Below, piece by piece: positions 23,101 through 31,373 of a DNA stretch of 37,228 nucleotides. A program made the translations under genes and the position numbers. The notes beneath the pieces were generated by a model. The model saw only the letters and a list, made by a program, of their open reading frames with translations, searched no databases and was not told where the DNA came from. Source of the stretch: an uncultured Cardiobacterium sp. Lineage in GTDB: Bacteria > Pseudomonadota > Gammaproteobacteria > Cardiobacteriales > Cardiobacteriaceae. The DNA lies in the NCBI RefSeq assembly GCF_938028825.1, contig NZ_CALIZP010000036.1:1-37228 (forward strand). Direction: 5' to 3'. Each line of letters begins with the position of its first letter. Positions within the stretch are counted from its first letter, which is position 1.

Positions 23101-24216
23101 ATGGCATTTGAAGTTTTTACACTTGCAGAACAGGTAATATCTACTGAAATTGTACGTTTTGCTATCTTTCCAATATCTATTTTAAGTGCAGGGGTAGTAA
23201 TGTTAATCATCCCTTTGCTAACTATATGGTTTACTTATTGCGCTTACCTAATTATAACTGGCGTTATACCTGACTCGTTTAATCATCTTGTCAAAGATTT
23301 CGCTGTAAAAGGTAGCATCCTTTGTCTTGCAGGTTCTATTAGGCTCCTTTATTCACATCTAGTATATCCAATAATGGAAACACAGGAAGCTATGGCGCAA
23401 GATTTTTCATCAAGCGGAACCGCATCTATATTCAATAACATAGAAGGACATATAGGGCAGCTAGGAGATCTCTTAGAGGCTTCTATGGGAGTAGGAGAGA
23501 TGACATCATCTGTTGAACAGGATACGCAGGCCAATGGCGGTGAACCATTAGGGTTTTTCAGATGGATGTGGGATTCCATTAAAGATGCTGGAACAAGAGT
23601 AGCTACGGCTTCAGAAAATCTGGGTGGAATATGGGAATTGGTAATGCTAGCTACAAAAATAGCTATCGTTATGGCTGGATTAATTTTTATGGGAATATTT
23701 TGTTTCGTCACAGTTATGCTAAATAAAATACTCTTTATGCTTGGATTGGGATTTGCACCTTTATTTATCATGTTCCTTACTTTTGATGCAACAAGGGGGC
23801 GGTTTGTTTCATGGCTATCATCTATATTAGGATATTGTCTTTCTTACCAATTAGCAATGATGACGGTATCTATTTTATTACAAATATATGCAGGCATTTA
23901 TAATCAAGATGAATTAACTTTCGCCATAGCGGCTGCTTGCTTCACAACCAGTCTTGTTTTTACTGTGATTATTAACAAAATTGGTAACGTGGCGAGTTCA
24001 TGGTTCGGTTCGAGCGGTTTGGAAGAAAGTGCAGCTTTAGGAGTAGCGTCCTTTGTTGGTGATGTAAAAAATTATACAAGGAAGGGGGGTAAATTTGTCG
24101 GTAAGGGGATAGGAAAAGCCGCTAGTTCTACTGCACATGTAGTCAGAGATAGCGCTGTTCGTTCATACAAATTAGTCAACGGCTTCCGGGTGCCGACCAA
24201 AATCAGCAAGGAGTAG
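23101..24216 (+). CDS. virB6: VirB6-like polytopic inner-membrane protein (TrbL/VirB6)
   Basis: 371 residues with about six hydrophobic helices (near 20-55, 70-90, 178-215, 215-228, 235-262 and 270-292) and a soluble basic Gly/Ser-rich tail. Met-Leu-Gly-Leu-Gly-Phe-Ala-Pro-Leu-Phe-Ile and Phe-Val-Ser-Trp-Leu are the core TrbL/VirB6 motifs. No ribosome binding site precedes the ATG, which begins one base after the virB5 stop; coupling is likely. The whole gene is clearly AT-rich compared with its neighbours, from about 23000 to 24175, so this segment was probably exchanged. In some conjugation systems a VirB6 homologue is the target of entry exclusion, which could select for such swapping. Confidence 0.88.
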   Translation: MAFEVFTLAEQVISTEIVRFAIFPISILSAGVVMLIIPLLTIWFTYCAYLIITGVIPDSFNHLVKDFAVKGSILCLAGSIRLLYSHLVYPIMETQEAMAQDFSSSGTASIFNNIEGHIGQLGDLLEASMGVGEMTSSVEQDTQANGGEPLGFFRWMWDSIKDAGTRVATASENLGGIWELVMLATKIAIVMAGLIFMGIFCFVTVMLNKILFMLGLGFAPLFIMFLTFDATRGRFVSWLSSILGYCLSYQLAMMTVSILLQIYAGIYNQDELTFAIAAACFTTSLVFTVIINKIGNVASSWFGSSGLEESAALGVASFVGDVKNYTRKGGKFVGKGIGKAASSTAHVVRDSAVRSYKLVNGFRVPTKISKE

Positions 24217-24218
24217 TG

Positions 24219-24395
24219 ATGTCTCAATATACAAAATTGATATTTCCGGGATTGTTGATGATGGTCCTGTCCGGCTGTTCTTCCGTCAAGACTTATGAAA
24301 ACGAGGTATTCCCGCAAGGCGAGTGGCGGGCGGTCAATCCGCAATATTTCGGTAAAATGGAGGCACAACGGATATTGGAAGGAAGGATGAACTGA
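24219..24395 (+). CDS. virB7: VirB7-like small lipoprotein
   Basis: 58 residues from the ATG at 24219, 2 bp after the virB6 stop, with AAGGAG upstream. Residues 5-20 form a lipoprotein signal ending Leu-Ser-Gly-Cys, so Cys20 would be lipidated. VirB7 anchors VirB9 in the outer-membrane core complex. The position between virB6 and virB8 is canonical. Confidence 0.8.
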   Translation: MSQYTKLIFPGLLMMVLSGCSSVKTYENEVFPQGEWRAVNPQYFGKMEAQRILEGRMN

Positions 24396-24436
24396 TACAT
24401 CTATAAATAAAGCTCTCACGAACACAAGGAATTATT

Positions 24437-25174
24437 ATGACTAAATATTTTGAACAACGGCTGGACGAGGAAAATATCAAATCCAAAAAGGTGGCATGGT
24501 GGGCTTTCTCCGCCATGACACTGGTCTGTTTTGCGCTCACGATCACCATCATGCACATGACGCCGTTGAAGCGGACGGAAGTCAAGGTATTGGTGGTGGA
24601 CAAGAACACGGGATTGCCGACCGAAGTTACCAGTCTGGCAACATTCGAGACCGGCAATGTGCGACAGATGTCCGACATTGAAGCACTCAATAAGTATTTC
24701 ACCAATCAATATATCGTGGCGCATGACAGCTATAACTATTATGCCATCCGCAATGATTATTCTACTGTGCAGATTTATTCCACTCAGGAAGTCTTTGGCG
24801 ATTATAAAAAGAAGTTCGAACCGCCCGTCAGTATTGAGAAACAGCTTGGTAAAGACAAGAATCTGGAAATCAGCGTAGTCACCATTGAGCAGGAGGATAT
24901 TCCCACACCATTCAAGGGAGAAGACGATACCGGCGTAACCATGCGTGCCCGCATTGATAAGACCATCCGTAATGGGGACCAGATCCTTTCGCGGCAAAGC
25001 GGTATTGTTACCTTGACTTTCGGTTATGACGCCGACCTCGATATGGACGAGAAGGCGCGCAATATGAACCCGCTCGGCTTTGTCGTCACCAGCTACAAAT
25101 TCACGCCGGACATGGCAACGGATGTGAAAGGCGCAGAAGCCGCAGAAGAAAGCGCAGACGGGGAAAAACCATGA
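24437..25174 (+). CDS. virB8: VirB8-like inner-membrane bitopic protein
   Basis: 245 residues: a short cytoplasmic N-terminus, one transmembrane helix (about 20-40: Ala-Trp-Trp-Ala-Phe-Ser-Ala-Met-Thr-Leu-Val-Cys-Phe-Ala-Leu) and a periplasmic NTF2-like domain. The domain has Asp-Tyr-Ser-Thr-Val-Gln and a late Asn-Pro-Leu-Gly-Phe-Val-Val-Thr-Ser-Tyr motif, the VirB8 hallmark. AAGGAATT precedes the ATG. VirB8 is an assembly hub touching VirB9 and VirB10. The stop overlaps the virB9 start (ATGA, 25171-25174). Confidence 0.92.
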   Translation: MTKYFEQRLDEENIKSKKVAWWAFSAMTLVCFALTITIMHMTPLKRTEVKVLVVDKNTGLPTEVTSLATFETGNVRQMSDIEALNKYFTNQYIVAHDSYNYYAIRNDYSTVQIYSTQEVFGDYKKKFEPPVSIEKQLGKDKNLEISVVTIEQEDIPTPFKGEDDTGVTMRARIDKTIRNGDQILSRQSGIVTLTFGYDADLDMDEKARNMNPLGFVVTSYKFTPDMATDVKGAEAAEESADGEKP

Positions 25175-26096
25175 AAGCACGGCGGCTGATTGCGGGATTG
25201 GCCATAGCCTCCCTGCTGGGGGCGGTAGCGAATGCGCAGGGCATCAAATACATCAACTATCACCCGGACAATATTCCGACCATTCCCACCGCGCCGGGTA
25301 TTGCGTCAGAAATCATTTTTGAAGATGACGAAACCATTGAATATTTCACTTTCGGTTTTGATGATGCATGGACCAGCACCGTGGCGCTGGATCATATTCT
25401 GGTTTTCAAATCAAAGGATGAACAGCCGGAAACCAATTTGTTGGTGCATACCAACAAGCGCAATTATGTTTTCACGCTGATTACCGGCAACAGCGAATGG
25501 GAAAAATATCCCGACCGCTCAAAGGCGATTTATTCAATGCGCATCCGTTATCAGGACAATAAAAGCAAGACGGCACTGGCGAAACAGAGCGAGGCATCCG
25601 TACTGCGCAACCGCAGCATCACTGATGCCACGCTCAACATGTACAGCAACTATGACTACCGCGCCACCGAACGGGCGGCGGACATCATTCCGGTGCGGAT
25701 GTGGGACAACGGCATCCTGACTTTCATCACTTTCCGCCCGGGCTCGAAACGCGGCGTGGTCTATGAATTGCAGGCGGATGGCCGCCTCGCGCAGGTGAAC
25801 CAGCACACGGAGAAAAACGGTGTCCTCGTCGTGCAGGGCGTGTATCCCGGCCTGATGATCCGCTTGGGTGACGAAGCGGTGGATTGCGCCGCAACAACCA
25901 GTCCGGCCGCCGCGAGAACGAAACCAAGACCAATGTTCCCGGCACCCGCCGCACGATGGCCGGGGCGGCGCCGGGCGAATTTGATTACCGCCGGGGCGAA
26001 GCAGCACGACTGCAACGGGCGCAGATCTTCGCGACACCGCCCAAGCCGCCGCAACAGAACGATGAATCTTTTGTAGTACCCGCCATGCCGGAGTGA
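25171..26096 (+). pseudogene. virB9: VirB9 outer-membrane core protein with a C-terminal frameshift
   Basis: Signal peptide Met-Lys-Ala-Arg-Arg...Ala-Asn-Ala-Gln, then the VirB9/CagX domain (Val-Phe-Lys-Ser-Lys-Asp, Lys-Arg-Asn-Tyr-Val-Phe, Tyr-Glu-Leu). After Gly-Asp-Glu-Ala-Val-Asp (codon 25882-25884) the frame shifts. The open frame runs on to 26076 with unlikely Ala/Pro/Arg-rich residues, while the sensible continuation is two bases ahead from 25887 (Arg-Arg-Asn-Asn-Gln-Ser-Gly-Arg-Arg-Glu-Asn-Glu) to the stop at 26094-26096. Dropping two bases (25885-25886) rebuilds about 307 residues. Most of the core domain precedes the lesion, so partial function cannot be excluded. Unusually, virB10 does not follow directly. 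Confidence 0.82.
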
Positions 26097-26111
26097 ATCC
26101 GAGGAGACGAT

Positions 26112-27856
26112 ATGAGCGAAGAACAAGCGGAAGCCATCCCGAAAAAGAACGCGGAACAGCGTTTTACCGACGGGTTTATCAGCGAAGTCATTGAAGCGGT
26201 GCGAAACAACACCGCGCCGTGGCAACAGTCCTGGCCATCCGGCCTGGTGGCGCCGTATAACGCTGTCAAGGCAATACATACAGTGGCCGCAATGCCGTCC
26301 GTTTGTTCATGCAGGGCCTGAAAAGGGGCTACACCGACCCGCGCTGGGCCACCGCGCGGCAGATCAAGGAGATGCAGGGGCACATCCGCAAGGACGAACA
26401 CGGCACCGGCATTCTTTACTACGGGCAGCGCCTCGTCATCGATGACGACGGGACAGAGAAGATGCGCGGCGTGGTGCGCCATTACTACGTCTTCAATATT
26501 GAGCAAACCAACCTGCCTGTCTTGCAACGGGAAGCATTGCGGGAAGTGACACCGGATTTACCGGCATTTGCCGAACTGCTGGCCATTCATAATCCGCGCA
26601 TGGCACCGGGCGAGCCAATGTATGACCCGAATACCGACACCATCCACATGTTGGACAAGGGCGCATTCACCAATGACGGTGAGTATTACTCGGCGTTTTT
26701 CCACGAAATGGGACACTGGACCGGGCATGAAAGCAGGCTCAACCGTGACTTGACCCACCCTTTCGGCACCCCCGGCTACGCACGGGAAGAACTGGTGGCC
26801 GAATTGTCGTCCTTCATGTTGTCGTTGGAGCATGGCCTGCCGTTCTCGCCGAAACAAAGTCACGCCTACCTGCAAGGCTGGGCGGAAAGAACGGGGCAGG
26901 AACTGGAAGAGGCGTTGCGGCAGGGCTTCAAAGACGCCACGGCGGCCAAGAATTTCATCGATGCCCCTCTGCGGGAACGGCAGCAAGAGCGGGAACAGCA
27001 GGTTGTGCCGGCAACTCCCCTGACTTCACGGGATGAGGCGGAAATTGCTCCGGAAAAAGATAGGGCGGTACAGACCAAAACGGCACAAGAATATCAACCA
27101 AAGGATGGTGATGTGGTACGCACTTACTACACCAGAACAGGGAAGATCGGTGCCGAGGTGAAAATCAGCATAAGTCGGCATGAAACAAGGCCGATTTCCT
27201 ATCACTATATCGGCAAGTGGGGTGCGGCCAGTGGCGTCACCCCCGAAGAGTTATCCAAAGAGGATGCAAAGTGGCGTACTACCCGCCGTGGTATCACCGT
27301 TGTTGATGGTCCAGCGGCTGCTATAGCGTTTGGCAATGCATCACTGACTGTCACGACAAAGGAAAAGAGCACAGAACAGAAAGACTCGGCGGAACAAGCG
27401 GCTCCGGCGGCCGCGCAACCCGTCGAGACGGCGGAGCCGGAAACGGGACAAGCAACTCCGGCAGCCGCGCAATCTGTTGAGGCAGCCGGGCCGGAAACGG
27501 AACAAGCAGCTCCGGCGGCCGAACAATCCGCAGAACCAGCGGCGCCGGAAACGGAACAAGTGGCTCCGGCGGCCGAACAATCCGCGGAACCGACGGCGCC
27601 GGAAGTGGAACAAGCGGCTCCGGCAGCCCATAAGCACGATGTGCGGGAAACATCCGCCACGACTATGACATCCAAGACGAGTAAGTCCGCAGATGATGCC
27701 GTTGTCCAGGCCTATGTCGCCGAGCGCTTTGACAAGCTGTTCCGCCGCGCCTACGACGAACAGGCGATGGTGGCGGAAGCCATGACGACGCGGCGGGTCT
27801 ATCTGGCCGTCAGCTGGGACGAACGCCACGAAGCCAAGGCACTGGGTGCCAAATGA
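26112..27856 (+). pseudogene. ardC: ArdC-type antirestriction protein (N-terminal two thirds of an ArdC-Toprim polyprotein), frameshifted and ended by a TGA
   Basis: Starts at 26112 after GAGGAGA with the ArdC N-domain (Phe-Ile-Ser-Glu-Val-Ile-Glu, Ala-Pro-Trp-Gln-Gln-Ser-Trp). A one-base loss near 26268-26270 shifts the frame; the partner frame supplies Gly-Asn-Thr-Tyr-Ser-Gly-Arg-Asn-Ala-Val-Arg-Leu-Phe-Met. The metalloprotease-like domain follows, with Phe-Phe-His-Glu-Met-Gly-His-Trp-Thr-Gly-His (codons from 26699; HExGH His at 26702). An Ala/Glu/Pro/Gln repeat linker leads into a DUF5710 motif (Val-Tyr-Leu-Ala-Val-Ser-Trp-Asp-Glu...Ala-Leu-Gly-Ala-Lys), where TGA (27854-27856) replaces the conserved Trp. 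The same frame continues into the Toprim part. ArdC proteins bind single-stranded DNA and protect incoming plasmids from restriction. The gene sits between virB9 and virB10. Confidence 0.82.
27392..27634 (+). repeat. 54-bp tandem repeat, about 4.5 copies, in the ArdC linker
   Basis: Eighteen-residue units of the type Glu-Gln-(Ala/Val)-(Ala/Thr)-Pro-Ala-Ala-x-Gln-(Ser/Pro)-x-Glu-x-(Ala)-x-Pro-Glu-(Thr/Val) begin at 27392, 27446, 27500 and 27554, with a partial unit from 27608. They form a flexible interdomain spacer, likely variable in copy number. Confidence 0.75.
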
Positions 27857-27880
27857 GATGGCAAAAATGCCTGCTGGTAT

Positions 27881-29233
27881 GTGCCGGACAAATCGCTCCT
27901 GCCGCAACTGCAAAAATTCAACCGCCAGCCGGGCGATTACCAGCGCGCCGGTAGTGGTGACAGCATGGCAGACCTGCGCGCGATGGCGGTGTCAATGGGG
28001 CTGGATGTCGAGCGTTTTGACACTACCCCGAATGTCTGGCACCGCGTCCCGGTGGAAGGCAGACCCGCGTCCAATGATGGTGCCTACAAGATTTGGCAGA
28101 ACGCGGATGGCGTAACCGGGGCAACGGTCAAGAACCTCGTCACCGGCGAAACGCGCACATGGTCTGACCGGGGCGCACGGCGGGACCCTGTGCCGGAGGT
28201 TGTGCAGCGTGCCGCCCAACTGAACCGGCAAGAACAGATACAGGCCCGGGAGCAGGTGCGGGCGCAACTCAACATCATGCGCGGGCAAGATGCCTTGGCC
28301 GCTTACAAGATGCTGCCCGACGCGCGTGGCGATGAGCCCTATTTCACCCGCAAACACATGACTTTCAGCCACGGCATCAAGCGGTTGGAAGACGGGACAA
28401 TGGTCATCCCGCTGATTAACGGCGAGTGGGTCGGAGAATGGGCCGGTGTCCCGAAAGAGCGCTATCTCGGCATGGTATCGCTGCAAACCATTGCCCCTGA
28501 CGGCACCAAAATGCTGATGAAACAGGCGGCGAAAAGCGGGGCGTATTTCCCGATTGGCTCACCGGCCGAACGTGCGGTACCTACCCACATCGTGCTGGCC
28601 GAGGGTATCGCCACCGCCGAGGCCGCCCACCAAATCCTTGCCGGCGGTGGCCGGCGGGTGCTGGCCGTTGCCGCCATCGATGCCGGCAACCTTGTCCATG
28701 TCGCCGGCACCCTGCAACAGATGTTTCCGGCCGCGAAGAAAATCATCGCCGTGGACAACGATCTTGGCACCGAGCAGAAACACGGCAAGAACAGCGGCAT
28801 CGCTGCCGCACGCGCCGTCGCCGCCAAGCACCCCGAATACGCGCTGGCCATCCCCGAACCCATTAACGGCAAAAACACCGACTGGAACGACGTGCTTGTG
28901 CAAAAGGGCCGTTCGTCCGCGCGCATGGCCTTCGGTGCCGCGCTGGGTATCGTCGGAAAAAAGCCGGAACCCCGACAGAACCTCCTGCCGGACATCAACG
29001 GCCTCTGCCCCCGCGACGTGGGTAAGGCCGCTTTTGATGCCATCGGCGGCGATCTGAACAAATTGCCGCAGCTGCAACGCGAGCTGAACGCCCGTGGTTA
29101 CAGCCTCGACACGCGGCAACTTGTCGGTGTCCCCCATCACCCCACCCCGATGCGGGATGCCTTTACCAGAGCCGTCAGGCCGCTGCCGCAGCGGGAAACC
29201 GCCGCAGCCCCACAGCCTGAATACACCCGCTAA
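27881..29233 (+). CDS. Toprim-domain primase-like part of the ArdC polyprotein
   Basis: In the same frame as the upstream ArdC part; GTG 27881 is only the first possible start after the TGA at 27854, and no ribosome binding site supports it. The bases between (Asp-Gly-Lys-Asn-Ala-Cys-Trp-Tyr-Val-Pro) complete the DUF5710 motif, so the original product spanned 26112-29233, about 1040 residues. The 450 residues visible here include a Toprim domain: Ile-Val-Leu-Ala-Glu-Gly-Ile-Ala-Thr-Ala-Glu-Ala and Ile-Ile-Ala-Val-Asp-Asn-Asp-Leu-Gly, with His-Gly-Lys-Asn-Ser-Gly after it and Thr-Asp-Trp-Asn-Asp later. This resembles TraC/DnaG-like plasmid primases. Likely role: priming or handling of transferred single strands in the recipient. 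Confidence 0.75.
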   Translation: MPDKSLLPQLQKFNRQPGDYQRAGSGDSMADLRAMAVSMGLDVERFDTTPNVWHRVPVEGRPASNDGAYKIWQNADGVTGATVKNLVTGETRTWSDRGARRDPVPEVVQRAAQLNRQEQIQAREQVRAQLNIMRGQDALAAYKMLPDARGDEPYFTRKHMTFSHGIKRLEDGTMVIPLINGEWVGEWAGVPKERYLGMVSLQTIAPDGTKMLMKQAAKSGAYFPIGSPAERAVPTHIVLAEGIATAEAAHQILAGGGRRVLAVAAIDAGNLVHVAGTLQQMFPAAKKIIAVDNDLGTEQKHGKNSGIAAARAVAAKHPEYALAIPEPINGKNTDWNDVLVQKGRSSARMAFGAALGIVGKKPEPRQNLLPDINGLCPRDVGKAAFDAIGGDLNKLPQLQRELNARGYSLDTRQLVGVPHHPTPMRDAFTRAVRPLPQRETAAAPQPEYTR

Positions 29234-29266
29234 ACAGCACGGGCCAAAGCCCGAAGGACAATAATC

Positions 29267-30202
29267 ATGACCTCTCACGAAAACCCCGATTACGCCACAT
29301 GGATTGCCCAGCTGGCACAGGCAGACGATGACCGGCTGCCCCATGTGTTGCCACCGGAAGCCTATCAGTATGTGGTGGACACCCTGCTGCGCAAACGGTT
29401 CGAGTACGACTACACCGATGAGACCGAAGAAGCGCTTTGCCGGCGGCTGCCGGAACTCGTTGGACAACCGCGCGTCTCCGCCACCTGCATTGACCCGCGC
29501 TATCTCGATTTCCTGAACGATCCGGCAAACGCCCGCTACCTGCACGACAACCGCGAATATCTGAAGATGCTGGATTACCTCGTCTGGAAAATGGACAATC
29601 TTGACCCGCTGACCCCAACCGAACAGCAACTGGTGGGCAAAATGCCGGAACTCGATGGCGAGCGCATCATGACTTTCGCCGTGACGCCAGCCTTCCTGCA
29701 CGAGATGGCAGAATGTCCTGAACAACTGACGGATGAACAGATGCGCTGCCTCGTCCTGTATCTGGACGCCAAAGTCATGGACAGGCTGCCGCTGACCGGC
29801 GACGAAGAAACCCTGTACAACCTGCTGGCGCGTGATGACGAATCCATGCTGCCGCCCGGTGAAGACCCGCTTGATGCGGAATTGGCCGCAATGGAATACG
29901 GCTACGACATCTACGACTACGCCGCCCTGATGCGCCGCCTCGACAATCTGCCGGACACAAGACCGCCGGATGACCCCGTCCTTGATGACTTGCCGCAGAT
30001 GCCGCCGCTCAACAAGTGCGAGATCCGCGTGATCCGCCATGCCTGGGATTTTGATCCGGCAGATCCGGCGACGCTGGCGGCCGTGCTCGGTGAATACCGC
30101 CGTCGTGACGATGTTCTCGATGACACGGTCCGGCAAACCTATCTGGATGGCAGGCAGCTCTACCGCAATGCCTTTCGTGAGAGACCGGCCGATGCTGAGT
30201 AA
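29267..30202 (+). CDS. Hypothetical acidic protein inside the transfer operon
   Basis: 311 residues, intact, with AAGGA before the ATG, 33 bp after the Toprim part. No domain recognised. It is strongly acidic, with about twice as many Asp/Glu as Lys/Arg, and many Asp-Asp and Leu-Pro-Glu/Asp-Leu repeats (Pro-Glu-Leu-Val-Gly, Met-Pro-Glu-Leu-Asp-Gly, Leu-Pro-Asp-Thr-Arg-Pro). No signal peptide or transmembrane segment. It sits between an antirestriction/primase gene and virB10 and is followed by a terminator-like hairpin. A DNA-mimic or partner-protein role would be speculation. Confidence 0.6.
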   Translation: MTSHENPDYATWIAQLAQADDDRLPHVLPPEAYQYVVDTLLRKRFEYDYTDETEEALCRRLPELVGQPRVSATCIDPRYLDFLNDPANARYLHDNREYLKMLDYLVWKMDNLDPLTPTEQQLVGKMPELDGERIMTFAVTPAFLHEMAECPEQLTDEQMRCLVLYLDAKVMDRLPLTGDEETLYNLLARDDESMLPPGEDPLDAELAAMEYGYDIYDYAALMRRLDNLPDTRPPDDPVLDDLPQMPPLNKCEIRVIRHAWDFDPADPATLAAVLGEYRRRDDVLDDTVRQTYLDGRQLYRNAFRERPADAE

Positions 30203-30225
30203 TCGGCCGCCTCTGTTGTCACCGT

Positions 30226-30257
30226 GGCCGCCATCTGGCGGCTGCGGCGGCCTTTTT
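30226..30257 (+). terminator. Terminator-like hairpin between the acidic-protein gene and virB10
   Basis: GGCCGCC (30226-30232) pairs with GGCGGCC (30246-30252), followed by TTTTT. A second hairpin, CGGCCGAT/ATCGGCCG, overlaps the gene end at about 30186-30209. A terminator here would lower expression of virB10-virD4 unless there is read-through or another promoter. Confidence 0.6.
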
Positions 30258-30280
30258 AAGGACATGAAGGATGGGATGCA

Positions 30281-31372
30281 ATGACAGCAGCAGGCACTAA
30301 CGGCACCGGCGGTAATGGCGGGACTGTGGATTTTGACGATGCCGATGACAGCGGCCTCAACGGAGACAGCGGTACCAAGCTTTCATTCTGGAAGATCCTG
30401 TTGGTGGTGCTGCTTGTCATCGGCCTTATCGCCTTGGTCATTTTTGGCGCATTTACCTATTTCAAGCAGGGATTCAACATATTCCACAAACCCGATGCGG
30501 TCAGCAAAAAGCAACGTAACTGGTCGGCAGCACCAGATGACATCGGCCGTTTTATCGCACCGCCACCTGCGACGGAAAAACAGCCGCTCTTGTTGCCGAC
30601 GGTAGAACCCCAACCTGAGTCGCCACCCCCTATCATCGAACAGCCGCCTGCCCTGCAACAGCCCAATATTAAACAGGGCGAACAACCGCCGTCACTCAAA
30701 TCGCGGCGACTGGGCGGCAACGTGCGCAACTACGAAGCGAAGCAGCAATCCGAGCCACCGGCCCGCATCCCGTCCCGGCAGGTCAAACTGATGCGCACCA
30801 TCGATTACACCCTGATCAAGGGGACCAAAATCCCCTGCACCCTGGAATCCAATATCGTCAGCGAACAACAGGGATTTACCAGCTGCATCATCAATCAGGA
30901 CGTGTACAGCGGCAACGCGCGGGTGCTGCTGCTGGAAAAGGGGACAAAAGTCACGGGTGAATACAACGGCGAAGTCCGCAATGGTGAGCGTCGTCTGCAA
31001 ATCATCTGGGACCGCCTGATTACCCCGTATGACGTTGTTGTGCAACTGGATTCGCCCGTCACTGACCGCCTCGGCGCCTCCGGTATCACGGACAAGGTGG
31101 ATAACCGCTGGGGGACAAGGATTGGCTCTGCGCTGCTGGTATCGCTTTTCAGTGACGCGCTGCAAGTCTTGGGAGAACGGAGTAAATCGGCACAAGTTAT
31201 TGTTGACTCAAATACCTCGGATACCTCACAGGATCTCGCGCGGCAAATCCTGCAAAACAATATTGATTTGCCGCCGATTATCTACATCCGCGAGGGCGAG
31301 ATGATCAATATCTACGTCGCCGACGATATAGATTTGTCCTCAGTCTATAAAGCAGAGAACTACGGACGGTGA
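30281..31372 (+). CDS. virB10: VirB10-like core-complex protein (TrbI/VirB10)
   Basis: 363 residues. A Gly/Asp-rich cytoplasmic tail comes first, then one transmembrane helix (about 36-62) and a Pro/Gln-rich periplasmic linker (about 85-150). The TrbI/VirB10 beta-barrel domain follows: Leu-Ile-Lys-Gly-Thr-Lys-Ile-Pro-Cys-Thr-Leu-Glu-Ser, Leu-Leu-Leu-Glu-Lys-Gly-Thr-Lys-Val-Thr-Gly-Glu-Tyr and Asp-Leu-Pro-Pro-Ile-Ile-Tyr-Ile-Arg-Glu-Gly-Glu. VirB10 spans both membranes and senses ATPase activity. AAGGATGGGATGCA precedes the ATG. It is intact, but separated from virB9 by about 4.2 kb of inserted genes, which is unusual. Confidence 0.95.
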   Translation: MTAAGTNGTGGNGGTVDFDDADDSGLNGDSGTKLSFWKILLVVLLVIGLIALVIFGAFTYFKQGFNIFHKPDAVSKKQRNWSAAPDDIGRFIAPPPATEKQPLLLPTVEPQPESPPPIIEQPPALQQPNIKQGEQPPSLKSRRLGGNVRNYEAKQQSEPPARIPSRQVKLMRTIDYTLIKGTKIPCTLESNIVSEQQGFTSCIINQDVYSGNARVLLLEKGTKVTGEYNGEVRNGERRLQIIWDRLITPYDVVVQLDSPVTDRLGASGITDKVDNRWGTRIGSALLVSLFSDALQVLGERSKSAQVIVDSNTSDTSQDLARQILQNNIDLPPIIYIREGEMINIYVADDIDLSSVYKAENYGR

Positions 31373-31373
31373 T

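Noticed and set aside
27854..27856. UGA recoded as Trp or Gly across the organism
   Set aside because: TGA is used as a normal stop at many ATGA gene overlaps in the same operon (for example at 19557, 25172 and 32532).
28559..30265. 568-residue minus-strand open frame
   Set aside because: Antisense shadow of the Toprim and acidic-protein genes, with no recognisable protein features.
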